From positions 124,001 to 188,000 of the forward strand of contig CAWIBS010000033.1 in NCBI GenBank assembly GCA_963834365.1: DNA of 64,000 nucleotides. The letters are read 5' to 3'. Under the pieces are notes generated by a model. The model saw only the letters and a program-made list of their open reading frames with translations, ran no database searches and was not told where the DNA came from. Below, piece by piece: positions 26,884 through 35,495 of this stretch (position 1 is its first letter; the number at the start of each line of letters is the position of its first letter). This DNA is from CAWJAP01 sp963834365 (GTDB lineage: Bacteria; Acidobacteriota; Vicinamibacteria; Vicinamibacterales; Vicinamibacteraceae). Made by a program: the position numbers and the translations under genes.

Positions 26884-28571
26884 TCATCCGCCCCGCTTCT
26901 TCTCGATCTTCGCCCACTGGTCGCGCAGGGTCACCGTGCGGTTGAACACGAGCCGGTGTGACGCGGAGTCCCGGTCGACGACGAAGTATCCCAGGCGCTC
27001 GAACTGGAAGCGCGTCTCCGGCGCGGCGGACGCCAGGCCGGGCTCGACCTTGCAGCCCTGGACGACTTCGAGCGAGTCCGGATTGAGCTCGTCGAGGAAG
27101 CTCGACTCGCCTTCCCCGGGACGCTCGACGGAAAAGAGCCGGTCGTACAGCCGCACCTCGGCGTCGCGCGCGTGGGGGGCGGACACCCAGTGGATTGTCG
27201 CCTTCACCCGGCGCGCGTCCTGCCCGCCGGAGCCGCTGTGCGTCGCCGGATCGTAGGTGCAGCGCAGCTCGGTGACCGCGCCGGTGGCGGGGTCCTTGAC
27301 CACGCCCGTGCACTTGATGATGTAGCCGTAGCGCAGGCGCACTTCGCCGCCGGGCACGAGCCGGAAGTACTTCTTCGGCGGGTCCTCGCGGAAGTCGTCC
27401 TGCTCGATGTAGATCTCGCGCGAGAACGGCACCTGGCGGGTCCCGGCCGACGCGTCTTCGGGGTTGTTCACGGCGTCGAGCTGCTCGGCCCGGTCCTCCG
27501 GGTAGTTCTCGATCACGACCTTCAGCGGGCCGCAGTACGGCCATCACCCGCGGCGCACGGCGGTTCAGGTCCTCGCGCACGCAGTGCTCGAGCAGCGCCA
27601 TGTCGATGACGCTCTCCTTCTTCGCGATGCCGACGCGGTCGCAGAAGTCGCGCAGCGCCTCGGGCGTGAAGCCGCGGCGGCGCAGGCCGACGATGGTCGG
27701 CATCCGCGGATCGTCCCAGCCGGAGACGTGCCGCTCGGTCACGAGCTGCAGCAGCTTGCGCTTGCTCATCACCACATAGGTCAGGTTCAGCCGCGCGAAC
27801 TCGATCTGCTGCGGCGGCGAGGACACGGGCACGTTCTGGATCAGCCAGTCGTAGAGCGGACGATGATCCTCGAACTCGAGGGTGCAGAGCGAGTGCGTGA
27901 TGCCCTCGAACGCGTCGGACAGCGGATGGGCGTAGTCGTAGGTGGGATAGATCACCCAGCTGTCGCCGGTGCGGTGGTGCTCGATGCGCCGGATCCGGTA
28001 GAGCACGGGATCGCGGAGATTGATGTTCGGCGAGGACATGTCGATCTTCGCCCGCAGCACGTACGCGCCGTCGGGGAACTCGCCCGCCCGCATGCGGCGG
28101 AAGAGATCGAGGCTGTCGGCGGCCGGACGATCGCGGTACGGGCTGTTGCGCCCGGGCGCGGTCAACGTGCCGCGATACTCACGAATCTCGTCGGCCGACA
28201 GCGAGTCCACGTAGGCCTTGCCGTCGACGACGAGCTGTTCGGCGAGCGCGTACATCCGCTCGAAGAAGTCGGAGGCGTAATAGAGGCTCGCCCACTCGAA
28301 GCCGAGCCATCGCACGTCGGCCTCGATCGCCTCGACGTACTCGACGTTCTTCCTTCGCGGGATTGGTGTCGTCGAACCGCAGGTTGCAGGTCCCACCGAA
28401 TTCCTGCGCGACGCCGAAGTTCAGGCAAATGGACTTGGCGTGGCCGATGTGGAGGTAGCCGTTCGGTTCCGGCGGAAACCGGGTGGCGACCCGACCGCCA
28501 TGCCTGCCGGCCCTGAGATCGTCGCTGACGATGGAGCGGATGAAGTCCAGGGATTCAGTGGTTCCAGACAT
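26884..28571 (-). CDS. glnS: Glutaminyl-tRNA synthetase (two frameshifts)
   Basis: Class I aminoacyl-tRNA synthetase charging tRNA-Gln. About 560 residues when rejoined. HIGH region is RFPPEPNGYLHIGHAKSICL, the KMSKS counterpart is VVMSKRKLLQLV, and the GlnRS-specific segments HPLSDAFEGITHSLCTLEFE and YDWLIQNVPV are present. The C-terminal anticodon-binding beta barrels include KVVIENYPEDRAEQLDAVNN and VPFSREIYIEQDDFREDPPK. Frame changes occur near 28365 and 27530. ATG 28571 is chosen because the sequence from MSGTTESLDFI matches the usual N-terminus; a longer in-frame start at 28679 exists. Presence of GlnRS suggests direct Gln-tRNA charging rather than sole reliance on GatCAB. Confidence 0.92.
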
Positions 28572-28675
28572 GCTCACGCGGCGCAGGCTCCTCGGCAGCG
28601 CCCCGGAGTCATCGACGGGTCCGGAGCGGCCTTTCAGTGTATCGCAAAGGTCGGGAACGCTCGGGCTCAGGTGGG

Positions 28676-29557
28676 TCAATCCCCGAGTGCGCGCGTGGCG
28701 GCGTCGAGCGCACGCTCGGCGTCACGGGCCGCGATTGCGGTGCGGGCAACGTCGCGCTTGCGCTGGTCGCGTTCCGCGAGCGCCGCCTGTTCGCGACTCG
28801 TCGCCTCGTCGAGTGCTCGCTGCGCATCGGCGATGGCGCGTCGGGCCGCCTGCCACGTCTCTTCAGCCTTCGCGAGCGCAGCGGCGGCCTCGCGCGCCAG
28901 ACCTTGCGACTCGGCCAGCGCGGCTTCGGCGCGCGCGTGGGCCGTGCGCAGCTTCTCACGGTCGCGCCGGGCAACAACGGTGAGTGTGGGCGCTGCGGGT
29001 CGCGATGTTGCGGGTGGAACCGCGACGGATGTCTGGACCGGCGGCAGCATGGCGGCGAGCGCACCAAAGCCCGGGGCGGCCACCTCGCCAGTCAGCCGGC
29101 CGTGACGCGGCGCGGCGTCACCTGTGCCGTAGGTGGCGAGCGCCTCGAGTGTTCCCTGCAGCCGCTGGCGCATCTCCGGAGTCGGTTGATGGCCTCCCTC
29201 CTTGAGGAGATCCGCGGCATGACCGAGCAGCGTCTCGAGCGCCGCCTGACGGGCGCGCATCGCCGGCGCGATGTCCACCTCCACGCCGCCAAGACGCTGC
29301 TGCTGCGCGAGCCGGAAACTGTCGCCCGCCACCAGCAGCGCCGTGAAGTCCGTCCGGAACCGCCAGAACAGCTGGTTCACCACCCATGCGGCGATCCCGG
29401 GCTTGGCGAGGGCCTTGATGTGTCCGGCGGCCTCGGCTCCCTGCTGGGCCTTGACGCGCGCCGCCAGCGCGTCCCGCTCGCGGACGAACGCCGCCAGCGG
29501 CAACTGGTACAGACGATCGACCTCGGCGTTGAGGTCGAGAAACCTGGACGCCGTCAC
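28676..29557 (-). CDS. Conserved hypothetical protein with C-terminal coiled coil
   Basis: 293 residues from GTG 29557. The N-terminal part (ASRFLDLNAEVDRLYQLPLA, HIKALAKPGIAAWVVNQLFW) is globular and helical. The last 120 residues, Ala/Arg/Glu rich with heptad spacing (AEAALAESQGLAREAAAALA), form a long coiled coil. No signal peptide or transmembrane span. I do not recognise a functional family. It is 105 bases downstream-facing from glnS on the same strand and divergent from the phosphatase gene; the intergenic region includes TATAC-type hexamers on both strands. Confidence 0.6.
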   Translation of the reverse strand: MTASRFLDLNAEVDRLYQLPLAAFVRERDALAARVKAQQGAEAAGHIKALAKPGIAAWVVNQLFWRFRTDFTALLVAGDSFRLAQQQRLGGVEVDIAPAMRARQAALETLLGHAADLLKEGGHQPTPEMRQRLQGTLEALATYGTGDAAPRHGRLTGEVAAPGFGALAAMLPPVQTSVAVPPATSRPAAPTLTVVARRDREKLRTAHARAEAALAESQGLAREAAAALAKAEETWQAARRAIADAQRALDEATSREQAALAERDQRKRDVARTAIAARDAERALDAATRALGD

Positions 29558-29633
29558 GGGCTGAGTATACGGGCGGGGCCGCACGCCCGGCATCCTCCTG
29601 GTCGGGTTTCTTGGAGCGTGTACACTCGCGCAG

Positions 29634-30146
29634 GTGAAGCCCCGGTCGATTGCCGTCTGCTTCGTGTGCCTCGGCAACATCTGCCGCTCGCCGACCGCCG
29701 AGGGCATCTTCCGCTCGATGGTGCGCGCCGCCGGGCCTCGACGATCGCGTGCACGTCGAGAGCGCCGGCACCGGAGCCTGGCATCTCGGGGAGCCGGCCG
29801 ACGAACGCGCGCGTGCAACCGCGCGCGGGCGTGGCATCGACCTGGATGGCCGGGCGCAGCGATTCTCCCACTCCGACTTCGCCAGATTCGACTACGTGCT
29901 GGCGATGGACACGACCGTCCTCGCGACGCTGCAACGGCTCGCCCGCACGCCCGCCGACCGGGCGAAGGTGCACAACTTCCGCCGGTTCGACGACCTGTCC
30001 GCGGGCGACGCACCCGTCCCCGATCCCGTACTATGGCGGCGCCGAGTGGCTTCGAGGACGTCTTCGACATCTGCGAAGCGGGATGCCGCGGTCTGCTCGC
30101 TGCCGTGCGGGCCGACCTCGCGGCTGGCGATGGACGCCCTCGCTGA
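29634..30146 (+). CDS. Low-molecular-weight protein-tyrosine-phosphatase family enzyme (frameshifted)
   Basis: About 170 residues from GTG 29634. The phosphate-binding loop VCFVCLGNICRSPTAEGIFR has the catalytic C-x5-R, and the acid loop VPDPYYGG holds the general-acid Asp and the paired Tyr. VESAGTGAWHLGEPADERA is also typical. Frame changes occur near 29733 and 30030-30055, each by one base. The 3' end overlaps the fructosamine-kinase start by 17 bases, so the two are one unit. In this context the physiological substrate may be a protein-bound sugar phosphate rather than phosphotyrosine (inference from neighbour). Confidence 0.85.
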   Translation: MKPRSIAVCFVCLGNICRSPTAEGIFRSMVRAAGPRRSRARRERRHRSLASRGAGRRTRACNRARAWHRPGWPGAAILPLRLRQIRLRAGDGHDRPRDAATARPHARRPGEGAQLPPVRRPVRGRRTRPRSRTMAAPSGFEDVFDICEAGCRGLLAAVRADLAAGDGRPR

Positions 30147-30998
30147 CGCGCTCGCGCGGGTCCTGGGGACGCCGGTCACCCACCTGCGCAGCGTCTCCGG
30201 CGGCGACATCAACGACACCTTCGTCGCACGCCTGGGAGACGGCCGCGACGTGTTCGTCAAGACGAACGGCGCGCGCCGACACGCGCATGTTCCCGTGCGA
30301 AGCGCGCGGGCTCGCGTGGCTCGCCGAGGCCGGCGCGGTGCGCGTCCCGATCGTGCTGGCGGTCGCGGACGATGCGCCGGACGCAGCCCGTTTCCTCGTG
30401 CTCGAGCACATCGCCGCCGCCGCCCCGTGCGAGCGACTTCGACGCCAGGCTGGGCCGCGGACTGGCCCTGCTGCATCGTGCCGGGCGGGACGCATTCGGG
30501 TTCGTCGAATCGAACTTCATCGCGACCGTGGAACAGGACAACCGGCGGTGCGACACCTGGGCCGAGTTCTATGCCACCCGCCGGCTGGAGCCGCTGGTTC
30601 GTGCCGCGGTGGACCGCAGCCGCGGTCCGGCCGCCTGGACGCGCCAGTTCGCGGCGCTCGCATCCCGGCTTCCTGCTCTCGCCGGCCCGGCCGAGCCGCC
30701 GGCACGCCTGCACGGCGACCTGTGGAGCGGCAACGTCATCGCGGACGAACGGGGCCATCCGGTCCTGGTGGATCCCGCCGTCTACGGCGGACACCGCGAG
30801 ATGGATCTGGCGATGCTGCAATTGTTCGGCAGTCCGGGCCCTGCGTTCCTTGCGGCCTACGACGAAGTGTGGCCGCTCGAGCCCGGGCATCAATCGCGGG
30901 TCGCGCTCTGTCAGCTCTATCCGCTGCTCGTTCACGTCCACCTGTTCGGCGGCCACTACGTGTCGGCAGCCGACGCGGCCCTGCGCACCTACCTGTGA
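30130..30998 (+). CDS. Fructosamine/ribulosamine 3-kinase family protein (frameshifted)
   Basis: About 287 residues from ATG 30130. Protein-repair kinase of the FN3K family, which phosphorylates ketoamine adducts so they detach. Family features: RSVSGGDINDTFVARLGDG and DVFVKTN near the N-terminus, FLVLEHI, LGRGLALLHRA and FGFVESNFI in the middle, and the catalytic loop RLHGDLWSGNVIAD with VLVDPAVYGGHREMDLAM as the DFG counterpart. The frame changes near 30290 and 30435. Bacterial members often prefer ribulosamines/erythrulosamines. It overlaps the phosphatase gene by 17 bases, strongly suggesting linked function. Confidence 0.87.
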
Positions 30999-31520
30999 TC
31001 GCGCCGATCCGCGTCCGTGCGCTGTTGATCCACGCCGCCTACGCGTGCCGGCATCGGGAGCCTGTTGCACGGCGGGCTGGGAGATTCCGGTCGAGCGGCA
31101 GCTCGACGCCGATCTGCGGCTCGCGCTCGCGTCGGGGATGCTCGCAGCGCGTGATGGCGTGCCGCTCCTCGTGCGGCGCCCGGGGCTGCCCCGCGAGTTC
31201 GCGTCGGTGCTGGGGCGGACTGCGGACGGCGCCTGCCGACGCGCGCGTTCCCGGGGACCGACACGCGTGACGTGCGCGACGGGCGCTGACGTGCCTGGGC
31301 ACCGGCGACGATCCGGCGCCGACCCAGAGCCGCACGGAGCGTGGCTGCGCCAGGCCTTGGCCTGCGGCCCGCTGGCCGGGTCCGCCTTCGCCACGGCTAC
31401 GCGGTTCGCCGAAGCCGAGCGAGGCGAAAGCCCGGCGCCACCTTGGCGGGCCCGTTGTCAACACAGTGAACCCGGGCTTGAAGGCGGACACTACGACTAG
31501 CAACGCAAGTGAGTTCGAGC
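30999..31520. other. Region without an assigned gene; coding-like fragment plus repeats
   Basis: From about 31075 to 31230 the plus strand reads GWEIPVERQLDADLRLALAS and PLLVRRPGLPREFASVLG with gene-like codon use, and may end at TGA near 31290 after a frame change. I do not recognise the product. It may be a small frameshifted gene or a remnant. From 31385 to 31500 there are repeat fragments, including one half of the MITE-like element (31428-31471), followed by a GGACACTACGA motif shared with 37340. Confidence 0.35.
31428..31471 (-). repeat. Partial copy of the MITE-like element at 61644
   Basis: On the minus strand these 44 bases match 61649-61696 with few differences and small indels: terminal GTTCACTGTGTTGACAAC, then GGGCCCGCCA and GTGGCGCCGGGCTT. 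Only one terminus is present. Confidence 0.7.
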
Positions 31521-32438
31521 TTAGGGACGGGACACCAGCGGGACGAATCGCACGGGCGTGATGCTGCGCTCCGACACCTGTCCGGCCACGTCCTTTTCGA
31601 CGAGTCGCAGGTGCTGGATCGCTGACACCGCGCCGACCGGGATGACGAGCCGTCCACCAGGCGCGAGCTGCGCGACGAGCGCGGGCGGAATGGTCTCGGG
31701 CGCCGCCGTGACGAGGATGACGTCGAAGGGGGCCTCTTCGGGCCACCCGGCGTGGCCGTCGCCGACTCGCGTCACGACATTCGGCAGGCTCGCGAGGCGC
31801 GCGGCGGCCGCCGCCGCCAGCGGCTCGACGATCTCGATCGTATGGACGCGCGCGACCAGACGCGCCAGCACTGCGGCCTGATAGCCCGACCCGGTCCCGA
31901 TCTCCAGGGCCTTGTCGGTCGCCCGCGGCCTGGCCAGCTCCGACATCAGCGCGACGATATAGGGTTGCGAAATCGTCTGGCCATGCCCGATCGGCAGCGG
32001 CGCGTCGATGTAGGCGTCGGCTTTCGCGTCCGCCGGCACGAAGTCCTCGCGCCTGACGTCGCCCATGGCCGCCAGCACCCGCGCGTCGCTCACGCCCCGC
32101 GCGCGGATCTGGCTCTCGACCATGCGCGCGCGGAGATCGGCGAACCGATCCTCGTCTCTCGACGACGACACCTGGCCATCATCGGGCGGCCCTACCGCGC
32201 AGGAGGCCACGAGCAGGAGCCACGGAAGGATTCGGACCAGGTCGAGCCACGGACAAGATCTGACAAGGTCAAGCCACGGAGCCGATCTGACCAGGTCGGG
32301 CCACGGACAAGATCTGACGAGGTCGGGACAGGATCTGACAAAGTCGGACAGAGCGAGCCACGGCCCATCGCTGACGAGCAAGCTCTGAAGCGGCGTCACC
32401 ATTCGGCTGTCGTGAACCAGAGGTCGAACACAATACAC
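31521..32438 (-). CDS. pcm: Exported protein-L-isoaspartate O-methyltransferase with 9-residue repeats before the lipobox
   Basis: PCMT methylates L-isoaspartyl residues to start repair of damaged proteins. The catalytic domain has RMVESQIRARGVSDARVL, PLPIGHGQTISQPYIVALM, the SAM motif ALEIGTGSGYQAAVLARLV, and LVTAAPETIPPAL with PGGRLVIPVG, all canonical. The first 75 residues are unusual: a 9-residue repeat of the type PWLDLVRSC runs about five times, then LPWLLLVASC, which looks like a lipoprotein signal with lipobox cysteine. Periplasmic PCMTs occur in several Gram-negatives. The ATG at 32438 is the first in frame, but no better start exists between the repeats and the lipobox; the true start is uncertain. 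Confidence 0.85.
   Translation of the reverse strand: MYCVRPLVHDSRMVTPLQSLLVSDGPWLALSDFVRSCPDLVRSCPWPDLVRSAPWLDLVRSCPWLDLVRILPWLLLVASCAVGPPDDGQVSSSRDEDRFADLRARMVESQIRARGVSDARVLAAMGDVRREDFVPADAKADAYIDAPLPIGHGQTISQPYIVALMSELARPRATDKALEIGTGSGYQAAVLARLVARVHTIEIVEPLAAAAAARLASLPNVVTRVGDGHAGWPEEAPFDVILVTAAPETIPPALVAQLAPGGRLVIPVGAVSAIQHLRLVEKDVAGQVSERSITPVRFVPLVSRP
32230..32355. repeat. 27-bp tandem repeat inside pcm
   Basis: Four to five imperfect copies of a 27-base unit beginning ATCTGACnAGGTCnnGCCAC. The unit length is a multiple of three and on the minus strand each copy encodes nine residues (variants of PWLDLVRSC). The fourth copy is shortened. Confidence 0.75.
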
Positions 32439-32471
32439 CCCGAGCGGGCCTCGACAAAGCCGGATCAGCCT

Positions 32472-32957
32472 CTAGAAAAATGTTCGCCCGTGCCAGGCTT
32501 CGCGGGCCGGCACTTCCCAGTGGTCCAGTGCATCGACACGGGCGATGGTGTTGTCGAACACCGGCGTGTCGCGGGTGACGCGGCCCGCGCGCGCCAGGTC
32601 GGCGAACTCGTCGCGCGACACGCGGCGAATGTCGGCGCCATCGCGGAAGGTGATCGGGCCGTGCTCCAGCAGGCGAACGCTCAAGTGGGATTCGAGGGCC
32701 CGCAGCTCGCGGACCAGCGCGTCCACCGAGCACCCGGAGACGCCGGCAGCCACCTCGTCCACGGCGACGAGCAGGAAACGCCCGTGGCGGAAATCGCGGG
32801 CATTCGTCAGCGGATGGCCGTGAGCGCTCCAGCTCTGGAGGAACGTATCGACGGTCTGCAGCAGCCGGTCCTTCTCCGGTCCGGCGAGCTCGCGGTCGGC
32901 GGCAAAGATCCAGAGCCGCGCGCGTCCCGGGAGGGCGTCGAAGTCAATCCGTGGCAT
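32472..32957 (-). CDS. Conserved hypothetical protein of the Bacteroidetes-type family misnamed 'ABC transporter ATPase'
   Basis: 161 residues from ATG 32957. The pattern RLWIFAADRELAGPEKDRLL, FLQSWSAHGHPLTNARDFRH, RFLLVAVDEVAAGVSGCSVD and the C-terminal DHWEVPAREAWHGRTFF is that of a small conserved family common in Bacteroidetes, often labelled ABC transporter ATPase although it has no Walker A or B motif. The GCS motif and the terminal WH-x-FF are the most conserved parts. Function unknown; no signal peptide. It is divergent from the glpQ-like gene, with about 70 bases between them, and 33 bases upstream of the pcm start on the same strand. Confidence 0.7.
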   Translation of the reverse strand: MPRIDFDALPGRARLWIFAADRELAGPEKDRLLQTVDTFLQSWSAHGHPLTNARDFRHGRFLLVAVDEVAAGVSGCSVDALVRELRALESHLSVRLLEHGPITFRDGADIRRVSRDEFADLARAGRVTRDTPVFDNTIARVDALDHWEVPAREAWHGRTFF

Positions 32958-33026
32958 CGTCCGATTGTATCCAACCCCCTTCGAATTGGTCGTCCAACTG
33001 TCACGCGCCGGCGGTAGAGTGACCCG

Positions 33027-33983
33027 ATGGCGAGGCGTCGCTGGTATCTGGCGGGTGCGGCCGCTCTGTCCGCGCTGACCGTGCTGCTCGAGGCCCAGGG
33101 CGCACAGCCCCCGACTGCAACCGCGGCGCCGAAGCTCAACGTGGCGCATCGCGGCGCGTCGGCCTATGCCCCCGAGCACACGCTCGCCGCGTACCGGCTG
33201 GCCATCGAGCAGGGCGCCGATTTCGTCGAACAGGATCTCGCGCTCACGAAGGACGGCGTACTGGTCTGCCTGCACGATCCGACGCTCGAGCGCACGACCG
33301 ACGTGGCGGCACGGTTCCCGGACCGCGCCTCCGCCGATCCTGCGACCGGCGCGCGCCGATGGCTGGCCCACGACTTCACGCTGGCCGAGATCAAGACCCT
33401 CGACGCCGGGGCGTGGTTCGATCCGAAGTTCGCCGGCGAGCGCGTCCCGACCTTCGAGGAAGCCGTGGCGATCGTTCGTGGCAAGGCCGGGCTCTTTCCG
33501 GAGCTCAAGGCGCCGGCGCTCTACCGGACGCGGCAGGAGTCGATGGAGCCGGTCGTGTCCGCTGCCCTCACCCGTCTCGGTCTGGTGGCCGCGGCGCGAG
33601 AGCCGAAAGGGCTGATCCTCCAGTCGTTCGACGCCGACAGTCTCAAGGAAATGGCCCGGCTCCAGCCGGCGGTGCCGCGGGTGCTGCTGCTCGAGCCCGC
33701 CGCTGCCGCGACATGGCTGAGCGACGCGGACGCCGTGAAGCGCATCGCCGCCTTCGCGACCGGGCTCGGCCCGCAGAAATCGATCGTCGAGACACGGCCC
33801 GAGATCGTCCGCTGGGCTCACGACGCCGGACTCACCGTGACGCCGTACACGTTCAGGTCGCGCGCTACCGGTCGATTCCCGTCAGTCGCGGCCGAGATGA
33901 GCCACTTCCTCTACACGCTGGGCGTGGACGCGCTGTTCACCGACAATCCCGATTTGTTCCCACGCCAACCAATCGTGCAGTGA
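33027..33983 (+). CDS. Exported glycerophosphodiester phosphodiesterase
   Basis: 318 residues with a Sec signal (YLAGAAALSALTVLLEAQGA, about 6-25). The GDPD barrel follows: LNVAHRGASAYAPEHTLAAY with the catalytic His-Arg and metal Glu, FVEQDLALTKDGVLVCLHDP with metal Glu/Asp and second His, and later LFPELK and the FTDNPDLF end. It hydrolyses glycerophosphodiesters to glycerol 3-phosphate and an alcohol in the periplasm, for phosphate or glycerol scavenging. Monocistronic: divergent from the small conserved gene, and followed by a 195-base leader of the RRM gene. Confidence 0.9.
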   Translation: MARRRWYLAGAAALSALTVLLEAQGAQPPTATAAPKLNVAHRGASAYAPEHTLAAYRLAIEQGADFVEQDLALTKDGVLVCLHDPTLERTTDVAARFPDRASADPATGARRWLAHDFTLAEIKTLDAGAWFDPKFAGERVPTFEEAVAIVRGKAGLFPELKAPALYRTRQESMEPVVSAALTRLGLVAAAREPKGLILQSFDADSLKEMARLQPAVPRVLLLEPAAAATWLSDADAVKRIAAFATGLGPQKSIVETRPEIVRWAHDAGLTVTPYTFRSRATGRFPSVAAEMSHFLYTLGVDALFTDNPDLFPRQPIVQ

Positions 33984-34178
33984 TCCGCGAAGCCGTGGGC
34001 CTGAACTGCCGCCACCTCGACGGTCATCGCTTCGTCGGCGGCACCGTCACGTGGGCGTTCGATCGTGGCAGACGGCCGGCGTGGCGGGCGACGCGGGCGG
34101 GCAGGCGCGCACCCGATTTCCTGCGGCTGCCACCGCTTCGAGTAGAATAGGCTTTTGTTTCGGGAGGGGTAACTCCGC
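33984..34178 (+). promoter_or_regulatory. Upstream region of the RRM gene with promoter and strong RBS
   Basis: No gene seen. TAGAAT at 34143-34148 fits a -10 box; no clear -35. GGGAGGGG at 34162-34169 is a strong ribosome-binding site nine bases before GTG 34179 and decides that start. Confidence 0.5.
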
Positions 34179-34793
34179 GTGGGCGTCCGTCTGTTCGTCG
34201 GGAATCTGGATTACAGCGTCAACGAAGGTGACCTCCGCGCCCACTTCAGCGAGGTGGGGGCGCCAGCACAGGTCGCACTGCCCGTCGATCGCGATACGGG
34301 CCGGCCGCGCGGCTTCGCGTTCGTGGAGTTCGCCGAGCGGGAGCTGGCCGAAGAGGTCATTCGCCGTTTCAACGGGCAGCCATTGAAGGGCCGGCCGCTC
34401 GCGATCAGCGAAGCACGCGCGCGAGAGGACCGCCCGCCCATGGGTAGCGGCCCGAGGCCTCCGCGACCGTCGTTCGGGGGCGGACCGCCCGGAGCCCCGT
34501 CACCGCGGCCACCCCGCGAGTTCCCTTCCGACGCGCCGCGGGGCGGCCCCAGCGGTCCGAGCCGTGAGCGGCGGCCGGCCAAGGGCAAGGCCAAGCAGCA
34601 GGAACGGGGCGGGCCCAAAGGTCCGATCCGCGAGCGTCCGAGCGGCCGTGTGATGGACATCGAGGACATGGGCGATTCCGACATCGTCGAGATCGATTTC
34701 GACGATCCGGCGACGAGCCGCGCCGCCGATCCGCGAGGATCAAGGACGAGAGCTGATCGCTCTCAACCGCGGATCCGCGCCGCAGCCGCGTGA
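34179..34793 (+). CDS. RRM-domain RNA-binding protein with Pro/Gly/Arg-rich tail
   Basis: 204 residues from GTG 34179. One RNA-recognition motif occupies about 3-82: RNP2 is RLFVGNLDY and RNP1 is RPRGFAFVEF, with FNGQPLKGRPLAISEARARE at its end. Such single-RRM proteins bind single-stranded RNA and are often cold-regulated. The tail (about 90-150) is low complexity PRPPRPSFGGGPPGAP type, followed by a basic KGKAKQQERGGPKGP block and an acidic VMDIEDMGDSDIVEIDFDD segment. A frame change near 34740 may alter the last 15-20 residues, because codon use there shifts into the frame of the following GNAT gene. Confidence 0.85.
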   Translation: MGVRLFVGNLDYSVNEGDLRAHFSEVGAPAQVALPVDRDTGRPRGFAFVEFAERELAEEVIRRFNGQPLKGRPLAISEARAREDRPPMGSGPRPPRPSFGGGPPGAPSPRPPREFPSDAPRGGPSGPSRERRPAKGKAKQQERGGPKGPIRERPSGRVMDIEDMGDSDIVEIDFDDPATSRAADPRGSRTRADRSQPRIRAAAA

Positions 34794-34830
34794 TTCGCGG
34801 CCGTCGCCGGCGCTGCGCCGCATCCCCGCC

Positions 34831-35424
34831 GTGGAATACCTCATCAAGCATTACGGCCTGGAACAGGGTGCTCTCGAGATTCAGTACATCGAAGAGTTCT
34901 TCGGCGAGTTCCGGCGGCGGAAGACCGCACGCGAGATCGTGCGGCGGCTGCAGGAGCGATTGCACCTCATCCTGATGGCCGAAGCGCCGCTGCCCCACGA
35001 TCCCGGACAGCTGGCGCCGGTTTCCTACAAGATCGCCCACGAGATCCGCGTCGGCGAAACCGATCCCAAGCTGGCCGATCTGGTCGAGCGCCTGAGCGAT
35101 GCTGTCGCGTTCGACGGCCGGCGCATCCTCTACAGCTGGATTGGCGGAACGCGTCGTGACTGGCGCGGCCAGGGGCACTTCCGCGCGCTCAGCGAGGAGC
35201 AGGAAGCCTGGGCTCTGGGCGCCGGTTTCGACGAGATCGTGGTGAAGACGAAAAACCGCTTCTATGACATGCGAGGAACCCTCGACACCCTGGAATTCGA
35301 AGTCGTCGCGTTCGAGCGCCACCCTGACGACAGCCGCGAGTCCAAGGTCTATCTCTCCAAGAAACTGGGCCCGCACGTGCTGGATGCGCACCGCAGCACC
35401 CGCACGGTCGTCGGCGGCGGCTGA
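34831..35424 (+). CDS. GNAT-family N-acetyltransferase-like protein
   Basis: 197 residues from GTG 34831; codon use in the same frame extends upstream to about 34735 (RDSRPSPALRRIPAVEYLIK), so the true start may be earlier or the gene may be coupled to the RRM gene by a frameshift. The core FDGRRILYSWIGGTRRDWRG then QGHFRALSEEQEAWALGAGF and DEIVVKTKNRFYDMRGTLD is GNAT-like: R-D-W-R-G-Q-G-H-F is the acetyl-CoA pyrophosphate loop, and KTKNRFYDMR fits motif B. Substrate unknown. Cytoplasmic. Confidence 0.68.
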   Translation: MEYLIKHYGLEQGALEIQYIEEFFGEFRRRKTAREIVRRLQERLHLILMAEAPLPHDPGQLAPVSYKIAHEIRVGETDPKLADLVERLSDAVAFDGRRILYSWIGGTRRDWRGQGHFRALSEEQEAWALGAGFDEIVVKTKNRFYDMRGTLDTLEFEVVAFERHPDDSRESKVYLSKKLGPHVLDAHRSTRTVVGGG

Positions 35425-35495
35425 GACCTGTCCCGCGTCAGTGCTTGACTTGCGTCGCACACTTCCCGACAATCCTTCGCCGGAGCGTATCAACC

